DNA from: CAYXPG01 sp964564845
GTDB lineage: Bacteria; Planctomycetota; Phycisphaerae; Sedimentisphaerales; Anaerobacaceae
NCBI GenBank assembly: GCA_964564845.1
Contig: CAZMCN010000056.1
Location: 1 to 13,196 of the forward strand
Length of the DNA stretch: 13,196 nucleotides
Direction of reading: 5' to 3'
Shown here: positions 8,135 through 13,196 of the stretch, one piece after another
How the letters are laid out: each line of letters starts with the position of its first letter
Position numbering within the stretch: position 1 is the stretch's first letter
The notes under the pieces: model-generated
The model's input: the letters and a program-made list of their open reading frames with translations, nothing else
Told to the model about the DNA's origin: nothing
Databases searched by the model: none
Program-made: the position numbers and the translations under genes

Positions 8135-8668
8135 TTACACTATTTCAGCTACCGCACCGGCAGCTTCAAGCTGCTTCTGTGCCGCCTCTGCCTGCTCTTT
8201 GTTCAGCCCTTCCTTGACCGGCTTGGGAACATTGTCAACAAGGTCCTTGGCCTCTTTCAGACCCAACCCTGTCATGGCCCTTACTTCCTTGATAACCTGA
8301 ATCTTTTTGTCGCCGAACTCCTTCAAAATCACATCAAAACTGGTCTTCTCTTCAGCCTTTTCCGCCGCCCCTTCCGCAGCCGGTCCCGCCACCATAACTG
8401 CTCCACCGGCCGCCGGCTCAATCTCATATTCTTCCTTGAGATAATCACCAAGCTCTTTGGCCTGCATCAATGTCAAACCAACTATCTTGTCGCCCAGCTT
8501 CTTTATATCACTGCTCCATTTCCTGGCTTCTTTACCTGCCTCTGGCTCTTTTGCTGCACTAGTCTCTTTCAATCCCTTCGTTTCTTTTGCCTCCTTTGCC
8601 TCTTTTTTTGCTTCCTTGATTTCTTTGGCTTCCTTTGCCTTGGTCTCTTTCGCTTGTTCTATCGCCAT
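8135..8668 (-). CDS. rplL: 50S ribosomal protein L7/L12 with Lys/Glu/Ala-rich N-terminal extension, 177 aa
   Basis: Stalk protein of the large ribosomal subunit; dimers sit on L10 and recruit and stimulate translation GTPases such as EF-Tu. Typical length is 120-130 residues. Domains: unusual extension 1-50; N-terminal dimerisation/L10-binding helices ~51-82 (IKKLGDKIVGLTLMQAKELGDYLKEEY); Ala/Gly-rich hinge ~84-108; globular C-terminal domain ~109-177 with the conserved GLGLKEAKDLVDNVPKPVKEG patch. The ATG at 8668 is preceded by AGGAG ten bases upstream. No in-frame Met lies near the usual start (the next is Met68, inside the domain), so the long form is the supported reading. Follows rplJ by 142 bases and precedes rpoB by 68. 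Confidence 0.96.
   Translation of the reverse strand: MAIEQAKETKAKEAKEIKEAKKEAKEAKETKGLKETSAAKEPEAGKEARKWSSDIKKLGDKIVGLTLMQAKELGDYLKEEYEIEPAAGGAVMVAGPAAEGAAEKAEEKTSFDVILKEFGDKKIQVIKEVRAMTGLGLKEAKDLVDNVPKPVKEGLNKEQAEAAQKQLEAAGAVAEIV
8519..8668 (-). other. L7/L12 N-terminal low-complexity extension (residues 1-50)
   Basis: Residues 1-50 contain about 14 Lys, 12 Glu and many Ala, arranged as near-repeats of K-E-A-K-E (for example KEAKEIKEAKKEAKEAKETK). It would form a highly charged single helix or remain flexible. Canonical L7/L12 begins at about residue 51 of this protein. The DNA is correspondingly repetitive, so length variation between strains is plausible. Function is unknown; contact with L10, rRNA or factors is only a guess. 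Confidence 0.85.
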
Positions 8669-8810
8669 TTCTGTTTAACTCCTATTACTCATAGCGCCTG
8701 ATGGTAGCTGAAACTACGCCGTTTCGTTTAACCCAAAAAGCTGGGACAGCCATCCAAGCAATTTAATATTCTTTATTTTTTGGTTTTACCTTTTTACTTT
8801 TGACTTTTGC
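8669..8810 (-). other. rplJ-rplL intergenic spacer with small hairpins, no gene
   Basis: 142-base gap. On the coding strand it begins A-rich (repeated AAAAG-like units), then has a 4-bp stem CCCA/TGGG, then GAAAC-GGCGTA-GTTTC (5-bp stem), which overlaps an alternative GTAG/CTAC pairing, and ends with AGGAG before the rplL start. No U-run follows the stems, so they do not look like a terminator. No tRNA or reading frame was found. Confidence 0.5.
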
Positions 8811-9344
8811 TTACGCCGCCTCTTTTTCACACCTTTCTATAAGCGTTTTCAAACAGCCGGCTATAATACCCGCAGGCCCGGCCACCACCGAAGCCAATCG
8901 TCTCGCAGGAGACTGCGCAAGCGCAGAAACCTGACACTGTAATTCCAACCGCGTCGGCATCTTCGAAAGCGCCTCTGCCGCAGCAGAGTCTAAAACCGAA
9001 CCCTCCAGAAAAGCCCCTTTAATCTCAATGGCCTCAATCTTCTTGCTCCAACGGCTCATCTCCCTTGCAACCTCAACGATGCTCTCGCCGCCGTAAGCAA
9101 CTGTACAGGTCCCGCTGAACAAATCAGTCGCCGCCCCCATCTCTCTGTTGCGAAGCGCCATTCTAAAGAGCGAATTCCTCACAACCATCAATTTAACGCC
9201 CTTTTCCTTCAGCCCCCCCCGCATCAGATTATTATCAACCCCGCCCACGCCTCTCGTGCTTACAACCAGAAAATCCCTGATATTCTCATCGGATATCTTC
9301 TTCTCCAACTCCCACTGCAGTAATTCTTTTACGTACTTACTCAT
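8811..9344 (-). CDS. rplJ: 50S ribosomal protein L10, 177 aa
   Basis: Base of the ribosomal stalk: it binds 23S rRNA near L11 and carries L7/L12 dimers on its C-terminal helix; in many bacteria it also represses its own mRNA. Length is normal (165-175 typical). Seen: N-terminal helix with SKYVKELLQWELEKKI; the conserved core MVVRNSLFRMALRN (residues ~54-67, family pattern KNxLxRxAL); DLFSGTCTVAYGG; GAFLEG; and the C-terminal helix LASVVAGPAGIIAGCLKTLIERC (~150-172) for L7/L12 binding. The ATG at 9344 has a modest AGG upstream. A G8 run encodes Arg-Gly-Gly at ~42-44. A 105-base gap upstream contains a possible leader structure. Confidence 0.96.
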   Translation of the reverse strand: MSKYVKELLQWELEKKISDENIRDFLVVSTRGVGGVDNNLMRGGLKEKGVKLMVVRNSLFRMALRNREMGAATDLFSGTCTVAYGGESIVEVAREMSRWSKKIEAIEIKGAFLEGSVLDSAAAEALSKMPTRLELQCQVSALAQSPARRLASVVAGPAGIIAGCLKTLIERCEKEAA

Positions 9345-9395
9345 CTTATTACCTGTTAGTGTTTAGTAGCTCACTAATTTTCTCTCTTCGTGTTT

Positions 9396-9445
9396 AACAT
9401 CTTAACTTCAGTTCTATGGCTCCATTGTGTTACCTGCCGGATGTT
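9396..9445 (-). promoter_or_regulatory. possible L10-type leader structure upstream of rplJ
   Basis: In the 105-base rplA-rplJ gap, AACATC (9440-9445, coding strand sense) is the exact inverted complement of GATGTT (9396-9401), closing about 38 bases that include a GGC...GCC pairing and an AAC-TGAA-GTT mini-hairpin. Position before rplJ and a multi-branched outline fit the known habit of L10(L12)4 binding its own mRNA leader. The kink-turn consensus could not be confirmed by eye. Confidence 0.3.
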
Positions 9446-9449
9446 GTCT

Positions 9450-10127
9450 CTAAATACTAACGCTCACGCTTGGACTCATTGTAGCGGAAATACATATCTT
9501 CTTTATATATGTGCCCTTTGCCGCTGCCGGCTTTATCTTCTTTATATGCGAGACAAAGGCCTCAATATTTTCAATCAGCTTCTCAACCGCAAAGCTTTGC
9601 TTGCCGACCACCACGTGAATATTACCGCCGGCATCGTTTCTAAACTCCACTTTTCCCGCCGAAAATTCCGCCACCGCCTTCACTACATCTGTCGTTACCG
9701 TCCCGTTTTTAGGTGATGGCATCTTTCCCTGTGGTCCCAGAACCCTGCCGAGTCTGCCTACCTTGCCCATCACTTTCGGCGATGCAATCGCCACATCAAA
9801 ATCCATCCAGCCGGCCGAGACCTTTTTGATAAGCTCATCACAGCCGGCCTCGATTGCTCCTGCCTGCCTGGCTGCCTCTATATCCGAATCCTCACAAAAT
9901 GCCACAACTCGTCTTTGCCTGCCTATACCATAAGGCAATGATATTGAGCCGCGAACCAACTGGTCGGCCTGCTTCGGGTCAATACCAAGATTCAGAACAC
10001 ATTCTACACTCTGGTCGAACTTTACTGAGTCAAACGATTTGACCTTTTCGACCGCCTCGGCCAGGCTCACCGCCTCTTTGCTCAGCTTCGACAATTCCTT
10101 TTTATATCTCTTGCTCCTGTAACCCAT
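9450..10127 (-). CDS. rplA: 50S ribosomal protein L1, 225 aa
   Basis: L1 stalk protein of the large subunit; it helps release deacylated tRNA from the E site and in many bacteria represses the L11 operon. The start is set at ATG 10127 (MGYRSKRYKKEL) because GGAG lies five bases upstream and the N-terminus then matches the family. An in-frame TTG at 10199 would add 24 basic residues but has no clear ribosome binding site. Seen: VDFDQ-like SVKFDQSVECVLNLGIDPKQADQLVRGSI; signature VMGKVGRLGRVLGPQGKMPSPKNGTV; FRNDAGGNIHVVVGK; C-terminus KGTYIKKICISATMSPSV. Length is typical. rplK ends 105 bases upstream. Confidence 0.95.
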   Translation of the reverse strand: MGYRSKRYKKELSKLSKEAVSLAEAVEKVKSFDSVKFDQSVECVLNLGIDPKQADQLVRGSISLPYGIGRQRRVVAFCEDSDIEAARQAGAIEAGCDELIKKVSAGWMDFDVAIASPKVMGKVGRLGRVLGPQGKMPSPKNGTVTTDVVKAVAEFSAGKVEFRNDAGGNIHVVVGKQSFAVEKLIENIEAFVSHIKKIKPAAAKGTYIKKICISATMSPSVSVSI

Positions 10128-10132
10128 ATAAA

Positions 10133-10136
10133 CTCC
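10133..10136 (-). promoter_or_regulatory. rplA ribosome binding site GGAG
   Basis: GGAG (context TTTGGAGTTTATATG on the coding strand) sits five bases before ATG 10127 and decides the rplA start against the upstream in-frame TTG at 10199. Confidence 0.8.
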
Positions 10137-10150
10137 AAACCTTCGCGAAT

Positions 10151-10214
10151 AACGCCTCTTTCGAGCCGTTAACTTCGCTGCCACTATTTTCCCACCCAAC
10201 TGCCGTGGTCGGCA
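10151..10214 (-). promoter_or_regulatory. two hairpins in the rplK-rplA gap
   Basis: Just after the rplK stop, TGCCG-ACCA-CGGCA (10201-10214) is a perfect 5-bp stem with a 4-base loop. Closer to rplA, AACG-G-CTC-GAAA-GAG-G-CGTT (10151-10170) forms 4+3 bp around one G-G mismatch with a GAAA (GNRA) tetraloop. Neither is followed by a U-run. They may affect mRNA processing or rplA translation; no function is known. Confidence 0.4.
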
Positions 10215-10232
10215 CTATATTAAATCTTTCTT

Positions 10233-10658
10233 TCAGCCCTCTATTTCAACGCCCATACTTCGGGCGGTTCCTGCTATAATCTTCTCAGCCTGTTGCAAAT
10301 CGTATGCGTTCAAATCTTTAAACTTCCTCTCTGCAATTTTCCTCACCTGCTTGCGAGTAACTTTACCGACCTTTTCTTTATTGGGTATCCCACTGCCCTT
10401 GGCAATTTCCGCCGCCTGTTTTAGCAAAACCGACGCAGGAGGACTCTTGACCTCAAAAGAAAAACTCTTGTCCTTATACATCGTTATAACAACCGGAACT
10501 ATAACCCCGTTAAGGTCTTTTGTTCGTTCGTTAAACTGAGAAACAAACTGGCCGATATTAACTCCATGCTGACCCAGCGCCGGACCTATCGGCGGCGCAG
10601 GGGTCGCCTGACCACCCGGCGCCTGCAATTTAATTCTCACTACTTCTTCTTTCGCCAC
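10233..10658 (-). CDS. rplK: 50S ribosomal protein L11, 141 aa
   Basis: Binds the GTPase-associated region of 23S rRNA beneath the stalk and is the classical site of thiostrepton action and RelA signalling. Length matches the family exactly. Seen: N-terminal domain with GGQATPAPPIGPALGQHGVNIGQF, including the conserved prolines of the thiostrepton-contact helix, and C-terminal RNA-binding domain GSGIPNKEKVGKVTRKQVRKIAE...DLNAYDLQQAEKIIAGTARSMGVEIEG. The start is GTG (10656-10658), well supported by GAGGTGA just upstream. nusG ends 66 bases upstream, and that gap holds a nested hairpin. Confidence 0.97.
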   Translation of the reverse strand: MAKEEVVRIKLQAPGGQATPAPPIGPALGQHGVNIGQFVSQFNERTKDLNGVIVPVVITMYKDKSFSFEVKSPPASVLLKQAAEIAKGSGIPNKEKVGKVTRKQVRKIAERKFKDLNAYDLQQAEKIIAGTARSMGVEIEG

Positions 10659-10673
10659 TATTCACCTCAATCC

Positions 10674-10721
10674 TGCATCGCTTCTGACATCACTCAACAC
10701 ACACCCAGAAAAGACAATGCA
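10674..10721 (-). promoter_or_regulatory. nested hairpin in rplK leader, candidate L1-binding site
   Basis: On the coding strand TGCATTG (10715-10721) pairs with CGATGCA (10674-10680; 7 bp with one G-U). After an asymmetric internal loop (4 bases against 1), TTCTG (10706-10710) pairs with CAGAA (10682-10686), leaving a 19-base apical loop. It starts right after the nusG stop and ends just before the rplK ribosome binding site. Two helices around an asymmetric loop ahead of rplK is the architecture of known L1 mRNA targets, but the specific L1-contact bases were not verified. Confidence 0.35.
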
Positions 10722-10724
10722 AAA

Positions 10725-11267
10725 TCACAACTTTTCTATCTGCCAATACTCTATATCCAGCGGCGTACTCCTGCCGAATATCGTAACTATCACTTTAACT
10801 ATCCCCCGCTCAGGGTCTATCGAATCAACTGTACCTTCAAAATTCTCAAATGCACCTTCCCGAATTTTTATCTGGTCGTCCTTTTTAAACTCAACTTTGA
10901 TGCTTGGTACCTCTCCAGGCTTTTCCACTTCCAGAAGCATCTTCGCCACGTCCGTATCGCGCATCGGCGTGGGAACTCCTTCAGTGCTGATAAAATCTCC
11001 AACGCCGGATGTCTCCTTAATCATAAACCAGGCCTTCTCCTGCACACGCCCGTCTTCGGTCGGCTCCATCTCCATAAAAACATAACCAGGATACAGCTTA
11101 CGAGTATGGACGGTCTGTTTGCTGCCGCGGATTCGTTTAACCTGCTCAACCGGAACCTCTATTCTGCCGATTATATCGCCTAAACCTCCCATCTGCACCT
11201 TCTGCAAAAGAGCTTCCTTAACGAGCATCTCCTTATTTGACTGGACTCGTAAAACGTACCAACGCAT
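10725..11267 (-). CDS. nusG: transcription termination/antitermination factor NusG, 180 aa
   Basis: Binds the beta' clamp of elongating RNA polymerase through its NGN domain and links it to Rho or to ribosomal S10 through its KOW domain. Seen: NGN domain 1-~115, starting MRWYVLRVQSNKEMLVKEAL and containing HTRKLYPGYVFMEM (~54-67); SGVGDFIS (~87-94); C-terminal KOW-type domain ~125-175 with DQIKIREGAFENFEGTVDSI and KVIVTIFGRSTPLDIEYWQIEKL. Length is the usual 175-185. The ATG at 11267 has only a weak AGG upstream. Its gene product acts on the polymerase encoded downstream, whose beta subunit is unusual here. Confidence 0.97.
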   Translation of the reverse strand: MRWYVLRVQSNKEMLVKEALLQKVQMGGLGDIIGRIEVPVEQVKRIRGSKQTVHTRKLYPGYVFMEMEPTEDGRVQEKAWFMIKETSGVGDFISTEGVPTPMRDTDVAKMLLEVEKPGEVPSIKVEFKKDDQIKIREGAFENFEGTVDSIDPERGIVKVIVTIFGRSTPLDIEYWQIEKL

Positions 11268-11486
11268 ATTAATGCCTGTAATATAAATAACTCAGCTATT
11301 ACTGCCGGCGCCGCCAAAAGGCAGGACAATTACCAAAATCCCATTAACTTTATCACGACTCGCCGAAATCAGGTCACTCTTATAAATACGCAATTCAATT
11401 ACTTAATGTTTTGTCCGTAAACCCGGCTTCCCGATTATGCCAAAAACTCCTTCTAAAGTTAGCTCTCAAGCCTCCTGCCGAAAAAA
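11268..11486 (-). other. secE-nusG intergenic spacer, 219 bases, one inverted repeat
   Basis: Longest gap in the window. CTGCC (11320-11324) is inverted at GGCAG (11302-11306) on the coding strand, around a GC-rich core that can also pair as GCC-TTTT-GGC, giving alternative hairpins. No U-run follows. No reading frame, tRNA or convincing -35/-10 pair was seen. Confidence 0.4.
11424..11433 (-). repeat. direct repeat CGGGAAGCCG, copy downstream of secE
   Basis: The ten bases CGGGAAGCCG (coding strand) recur exactly at 11878-11887, seven bases before the secE start. This copy lies 53 bases after the secE stop. The pair brackets secE. Could be chance or a shared regulatory or processing element. 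Confidence 0.4.
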
Positions 11487-11870
11487 TTACTGCAAAAGCC
11501 GCCGGAAAACCATGTTGAACACTAAATCAGTAACACCCAGCAGAAATGCCGTAATAATCACAACCCAAATAACAATAAAGGTCGAAACCGCCACTTCTTT
11601 TCTGCTTGACCAGCTGACCTTTTTCATCTCGCCCTCAGCAGCTATCATAAAATCTGCAATAGTAGTTCTATTTACCAGCCAAAAAACCAAAAGTGTCAGC
11701 CCGACAAACAAACCAGCCGGAACCATCGTCTCAAACCACAATCCCAGGTCGGCACCCTCCAGTTTCACATAAAGCCGCCAACAACCCAGCCCTGCGATTA
11801 ACACAATGCCAAACGCACTAAACAATCTCGTATTTTTACCCTGACCACGCTTATAAATATCAAATACCAT
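11487..11870 (-). CDS. secE: preprotein translocase subunit SecE, 127 aa
   Basis: Essential inner-membrane subunit that clamps the SecY channel. Three probable membrane segments are visible: ~17-34 (LFSAFGIVLIAGLGCWRL), ~47-67 (ETMVPAGLFVGLTLLVFWLV) and the conserved C-terminal one ~94-118 (VAVSTFIVIWVVIITAFLLGVTDLVF). The family hallmark is the amphipathic stretch GEMKKVSWSSRKEV (~80-93), with Trp87; the usual proline after this Trp is Ser here. Minimal SecE has one membrane helix; three-helix forms occur in E. coli and other groups. The ATG at 11870 has GGGAA about ten bases upstream. secE-nusG adjacency supports the call. Confidence 0.95.
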   Translation of the reverse strand: MVFDIYKRGQGKNTRLFSAFGIVLIAGLGCWRLYVKLEGADLGLWFETMVPAGLFVGLTLLVFWLVNRTTIADFMIAAEGEMKKVSWSSRKEVAVSTFIVIWVVIITAFLLGVTDLVFNMVFRRLLQ

Positions 11871-11877
11871 ATCTCAT

Positions 11878-11887
11878 CGGCTTCCCG
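11878..11887 (-). repeat. direct repeat CGGGAAGCCG, copy upstream of secE
   Basis: Identical to the copy at 11424-11433. Its GGGAA may double as the Shine-Dalgarno sequence of secE, which could explain why it is kept here. Confidence 0.4.
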
Positions 11888-11964
11888 TCTTTGGGTTCCT
11901 CTTCAGCAACTATCCGCTATTAAACTAACCCCGGCAACTCGGCAGCCACCGACATCTTCAAAAA

Positions 11965-12037
11965 CAGGCCAGGGAGGAATCGAACCCCCAACCTTCGGTT
12001 TTGGAGACCGATGCTCTGCCAATTGAGCTACTGGCCT
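11965..12037 (-). tRNA. trnW: tRNA-Trp (anticodon CCA)
   Basis: A full cloverleaf can be folded: acceptor AGGCCAG/CTGGCCT, D stem GCTC/GAGC with loop AATTGGCA, anticodon stem TCGGT/ACCGA with loop CTCCAAA (anticodon CCA, at 12002-12004), five-base variable loop AGGTT, T stem GGGGG/CCTCC (one G-U) with loop TTCGATT, and discriminator G at 11965. The 3' CCA is not encoded. tRNA-Trp between rpmG and secE is a familiar arrangement in bacterial tuf-secE-nusG clusters, so it is probably processed out of the operon transcript. Confidence 0.97.
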
Positions 12038-12086
12038 GTTATAGCAACAGCTGCCAATCTCTTTTTTTCCCTTTCCAACCCTGATT

Positions 12087-12257
12087 TTACTTACGCCGTA
12101 TCTTATGAACTGTATGATGACGCTCGTTCTTACAAAACTTCTTAAGCTCTATTTTAGGCGTACCTTCTGCAAAACTAACATTTGTCCGATAATTCCTCTG
12201 GCCGCACTCTTTACACTCAAGCCAGACATATTCTCGTTTACTCTTCTTTTTAGCCAT
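12087..12257 (-). CDS. rpmG: 50S ribosomal protein L33, 56 aa
   Basis: Small large-subunit protein near the E site. ATG 12257 is chosen: GGGGAG lies eight bases upstream and MAKKKSKREYVWLECKECGQ gives a family-like start and length. A longer in-frame opening to 12368 is simply the upstream gap. Seen: first zinc-type pair CKEC (residues ~15-18), RNYRT, and the C-terminal KIELKKFCKNERHHTVHKIRRK. In zinc-binding L33 the end reads C-P-x-C; here only the first Cys remains and Glu stands at the fourth ligand position, so zinc binding is doubtful. Confidence 0.95.
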   Translation of the reverse strand: MAKKKSKREYVWLECKECGQRNYRTNVSFAEGTPKIELKKFCKNERHHTVHKIRRK

Positions 12258-12326
12258 AAACTTTTCTCCCCGCCGAGCAGGACCGAACAATGAAAAAACA
12301 CTACCAACACCTGCCAAGGGGTTCCA

Positions 12327-12348
12327 CAAACACATTACTTCGTGTTTG
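12327..12348 (-). promoter_or_regulatory. 7-bp hairpin in the tuf-rpmG gap
   Basis: CAAACAC (12342-12348) and GTGTTTG (12327-12333) on the coding strand form a perfect 7-bp stem with an 8-base loop, extendable past one mismatch by two G-C pairs. No U-run follows directly, so it is not a typical intrinsic terminator. It may be a processing site or stability element between tuf and rpmG. Confidence 0.5.
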
Positions 12349-12368
12349 GGGGTCCCTGCCCACCTCAA

Positions 12369-12388
12369 AATGCGGACACCTTCGCATT
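12369..12388 (-). promoter_or_regulatory. 6-bp hairpin 35 bases after the tuf stop
   Basis: AATGCG (12383-12388) pairs with CGCATT (12369-12374) across an 8-base loop on the coding strand, followed by only a TTTTGA run (four consecutive T counting the stem end). At best a weak terminator or an mRNA 3'-end stabiliser for tuf. Confidence 0.35.
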
Positions 12389-12423
12389 GAAATCTGCGCA
12401 GTTCAATAATGATTAAGACTCGG

Positions 12424-13196
12424 CTATTCGATAACCTTAGTTACAACACCGGCGCCAACCGTCCGGCCGCCCTCGCGAATAGCGAATCGAAGACCATCTT
12501 CCATAGCAATCGGGGCGATTATTTCCACCTCCATAGTTATGTTATCACCCGGCATACACATCTCCGCCGACTTGCCATCACGCCCTTTCAACGCCAGCAC
12601 GGCTCCGGTAACATCTGTAGTCCTGAAATAAAACTGAGGCTTGTAATTCGGGAAGAAAGGCGTATGACGACCGCCTTCTTCTTTCGTCAAAACATAAACT
12701 TCAGCATCAAACTTCGTATGAGGCGTAATGCTGCCGGGGGCAGCTATAACCTGGCCTCGTTCCAGCTCCTTCTTTTCCACTCCACGTAAAAGAACGCCGA
12801 TGTTATCACCGGCCTGGCCCTCTGCCAGCGTCTTATTAAACATCTCCACGCCGGTACAGACCGTCTTGTTAATCTCATTGGCAAGACCGACTACCTCAAC
12901 CTCATCACCAACATGGATTTTACCGCGTTCTACCCTGCCGGTACCTACCGTACCCCGCCCCTTAATGCTGAAAACATCCTCGACAGGCATAAGAAAAGGC
13001 TTATCAACCTCTCGCTCGGGTACAGGGATATAATCATCAACTGCCACCATAAGCTCATCAACACACTTGCAGGCCTGGTCATCTTTACCCTCACTCTCCA
13101 TAGCTGCCAAAGCAGACCCCCTGATAATAGGAATCTCATCCCCCGGAAATTCGTACTTGCTCAGAAGTTCCCTTACCTCCAACTCGACCAAATCAA
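12424..13196 (-). CDS. tuf: elongation factor Tu, C-terminal ~256 residues, 5' end outside window
   Basis: GTPase that delivers aminoacyl-tRNA to the ribosome. The visible part begins in the last third of the G domain (LVELEVRELLSKYEFPGDEIPIIRGSALAAME, with the G5 SAL motif), then domain 2 (KPFLMPVEDVFSIKGRGTVGTGRVERG; LLRGVEKKELERGQVIAAPGSI) and domain 3 (FDAEVYVLTKEEGGRHTPF; NYKPQFYFRTTDVTG; AMEDGLRFAIREGGRTVGAGVV), ending in VIE. The frame is open to the window edge, so the true start is beyond 13196; the TTG at 13191 is an internal Leu codon. Sequence is ordinary and full length is expected to be about 395-400. It heads the visible cluster, 166 bases before rpmG. Confidence 0.98.
   Translation of the reverse strand, partial: DLVELEVRELLSKYEFPGDEIPIIRGSALAAMESEGKDDQACKCVDELMVAVDDYIPVPEREVDKPFLMPVEDVFSIKGRGTVGTGRVERGKIHVGDEVEVVGLANEINKTVCTGVEMFNKTLAEGQAGDNIGVLLRGVEKKELERGQVIAAPGSITPHTKFDAEVYVLTKEEGGRHTPFFPNYKPQFYFRTTDVTGAVLALKGRDGKSAEMCMPGDNITMEVEIIAPIAMEDGLRFAIREGGRTVGAGVVTKVIE

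Noticed and set aside
8057..8701. 214-codon open frame on the plus strand
   Set aside because: Antisense shadow of rplL; its Phe/Leu-rich product reflects the Lys/Glu codons of the opposite strand.
10128..10199. Upstream TTG start for rplA (24 extra residues)
   Set aside because: No ribosome binding site before TTG 10199, while ATG 10127 has GGAG at good spacing and a family-like N-terminus.
11268..11486. A promoter for nusG-rplK in the long spacer
   Set aside because: AT-rich stretches such as TTGAATTGCGTATTTATAAG exist, but no -35/-10 pair with proper spacing could be defended.
12258..12368. N-terminal extension of L33 to 12368
   Set aside because: It starts in the intergenic hairpins; ATG 12257 has a strong ribosome binding site and gives the normal L33 length.

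Overview
This window carries the highly conserved bacterial translation/transcription cluster, with every gene on the minus strand. In transcription order (right to left) it reads tuf (3' part), rpmG, tRNA-Trp(CCA), secE, nusG, rplK, rplA, rplJ, rplL, rpoB, rpoC (5' two thirds). All genes are packed with gaps of about 50 to 220 bases, and no strong terminator or clear promoter was seen between them. The products belong to one programme: elongation factor Tu, large-subunit proteins L33, L11, L1, L10 and L7/L12, the secretion subunit SecE, the transcription factor NusG and the two catalytic RNA polymerase subunits.

The organism is a bacterium of moderate GC content. The Planctomycetota/PVC-like flavour of RpoB, L33 (a C-K-N-E-R-H-H ending), the three-helix SecE and the E. 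coli-like start of a trigger-loop insertion in RpoC suggest a planctomycete, perhaps near the Phycisphaerae. This is an impression from family knowledge, not a proof.

The striking feature is RpoB. At 1691 residues it is about 450 longer than its conserved core needs. The excess is two in-frame insertions of about 255 and 200 residues, and each carries a GIY-YIG nuclease-like domain. The first is near-complete (GIY, YVG, Arg and a C-terminal L-E-E-E-L...P-D-Y-D segment). The second keeps GVY, YVG and Arg but appears to lack the C-terminal half. Neither shows intein splicing blocks. The reading frame runs through both into intact polymerase sequence, so the simplest reading is that they are translated and retained in the beta subunit. 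The visible part of RpoC is almost colinear with E. coli RpoC, so the enlargement is specific to beta. I regard this as the possible undescribed system here: an RNA polymerase with two built-in GIY-YIG-type modules.

Second in interest is L7/L12, whose N-terminus has a roughly 50-residue Lys/Glu/Ala-rich extension supported by a good ribosome binding site. Several gaps (before rplJ, rplK, rplA, rpmG and within secE-nusG) hold inverted repeats that could be autoregulatory leader structures. The rest is ordinary core machinery.
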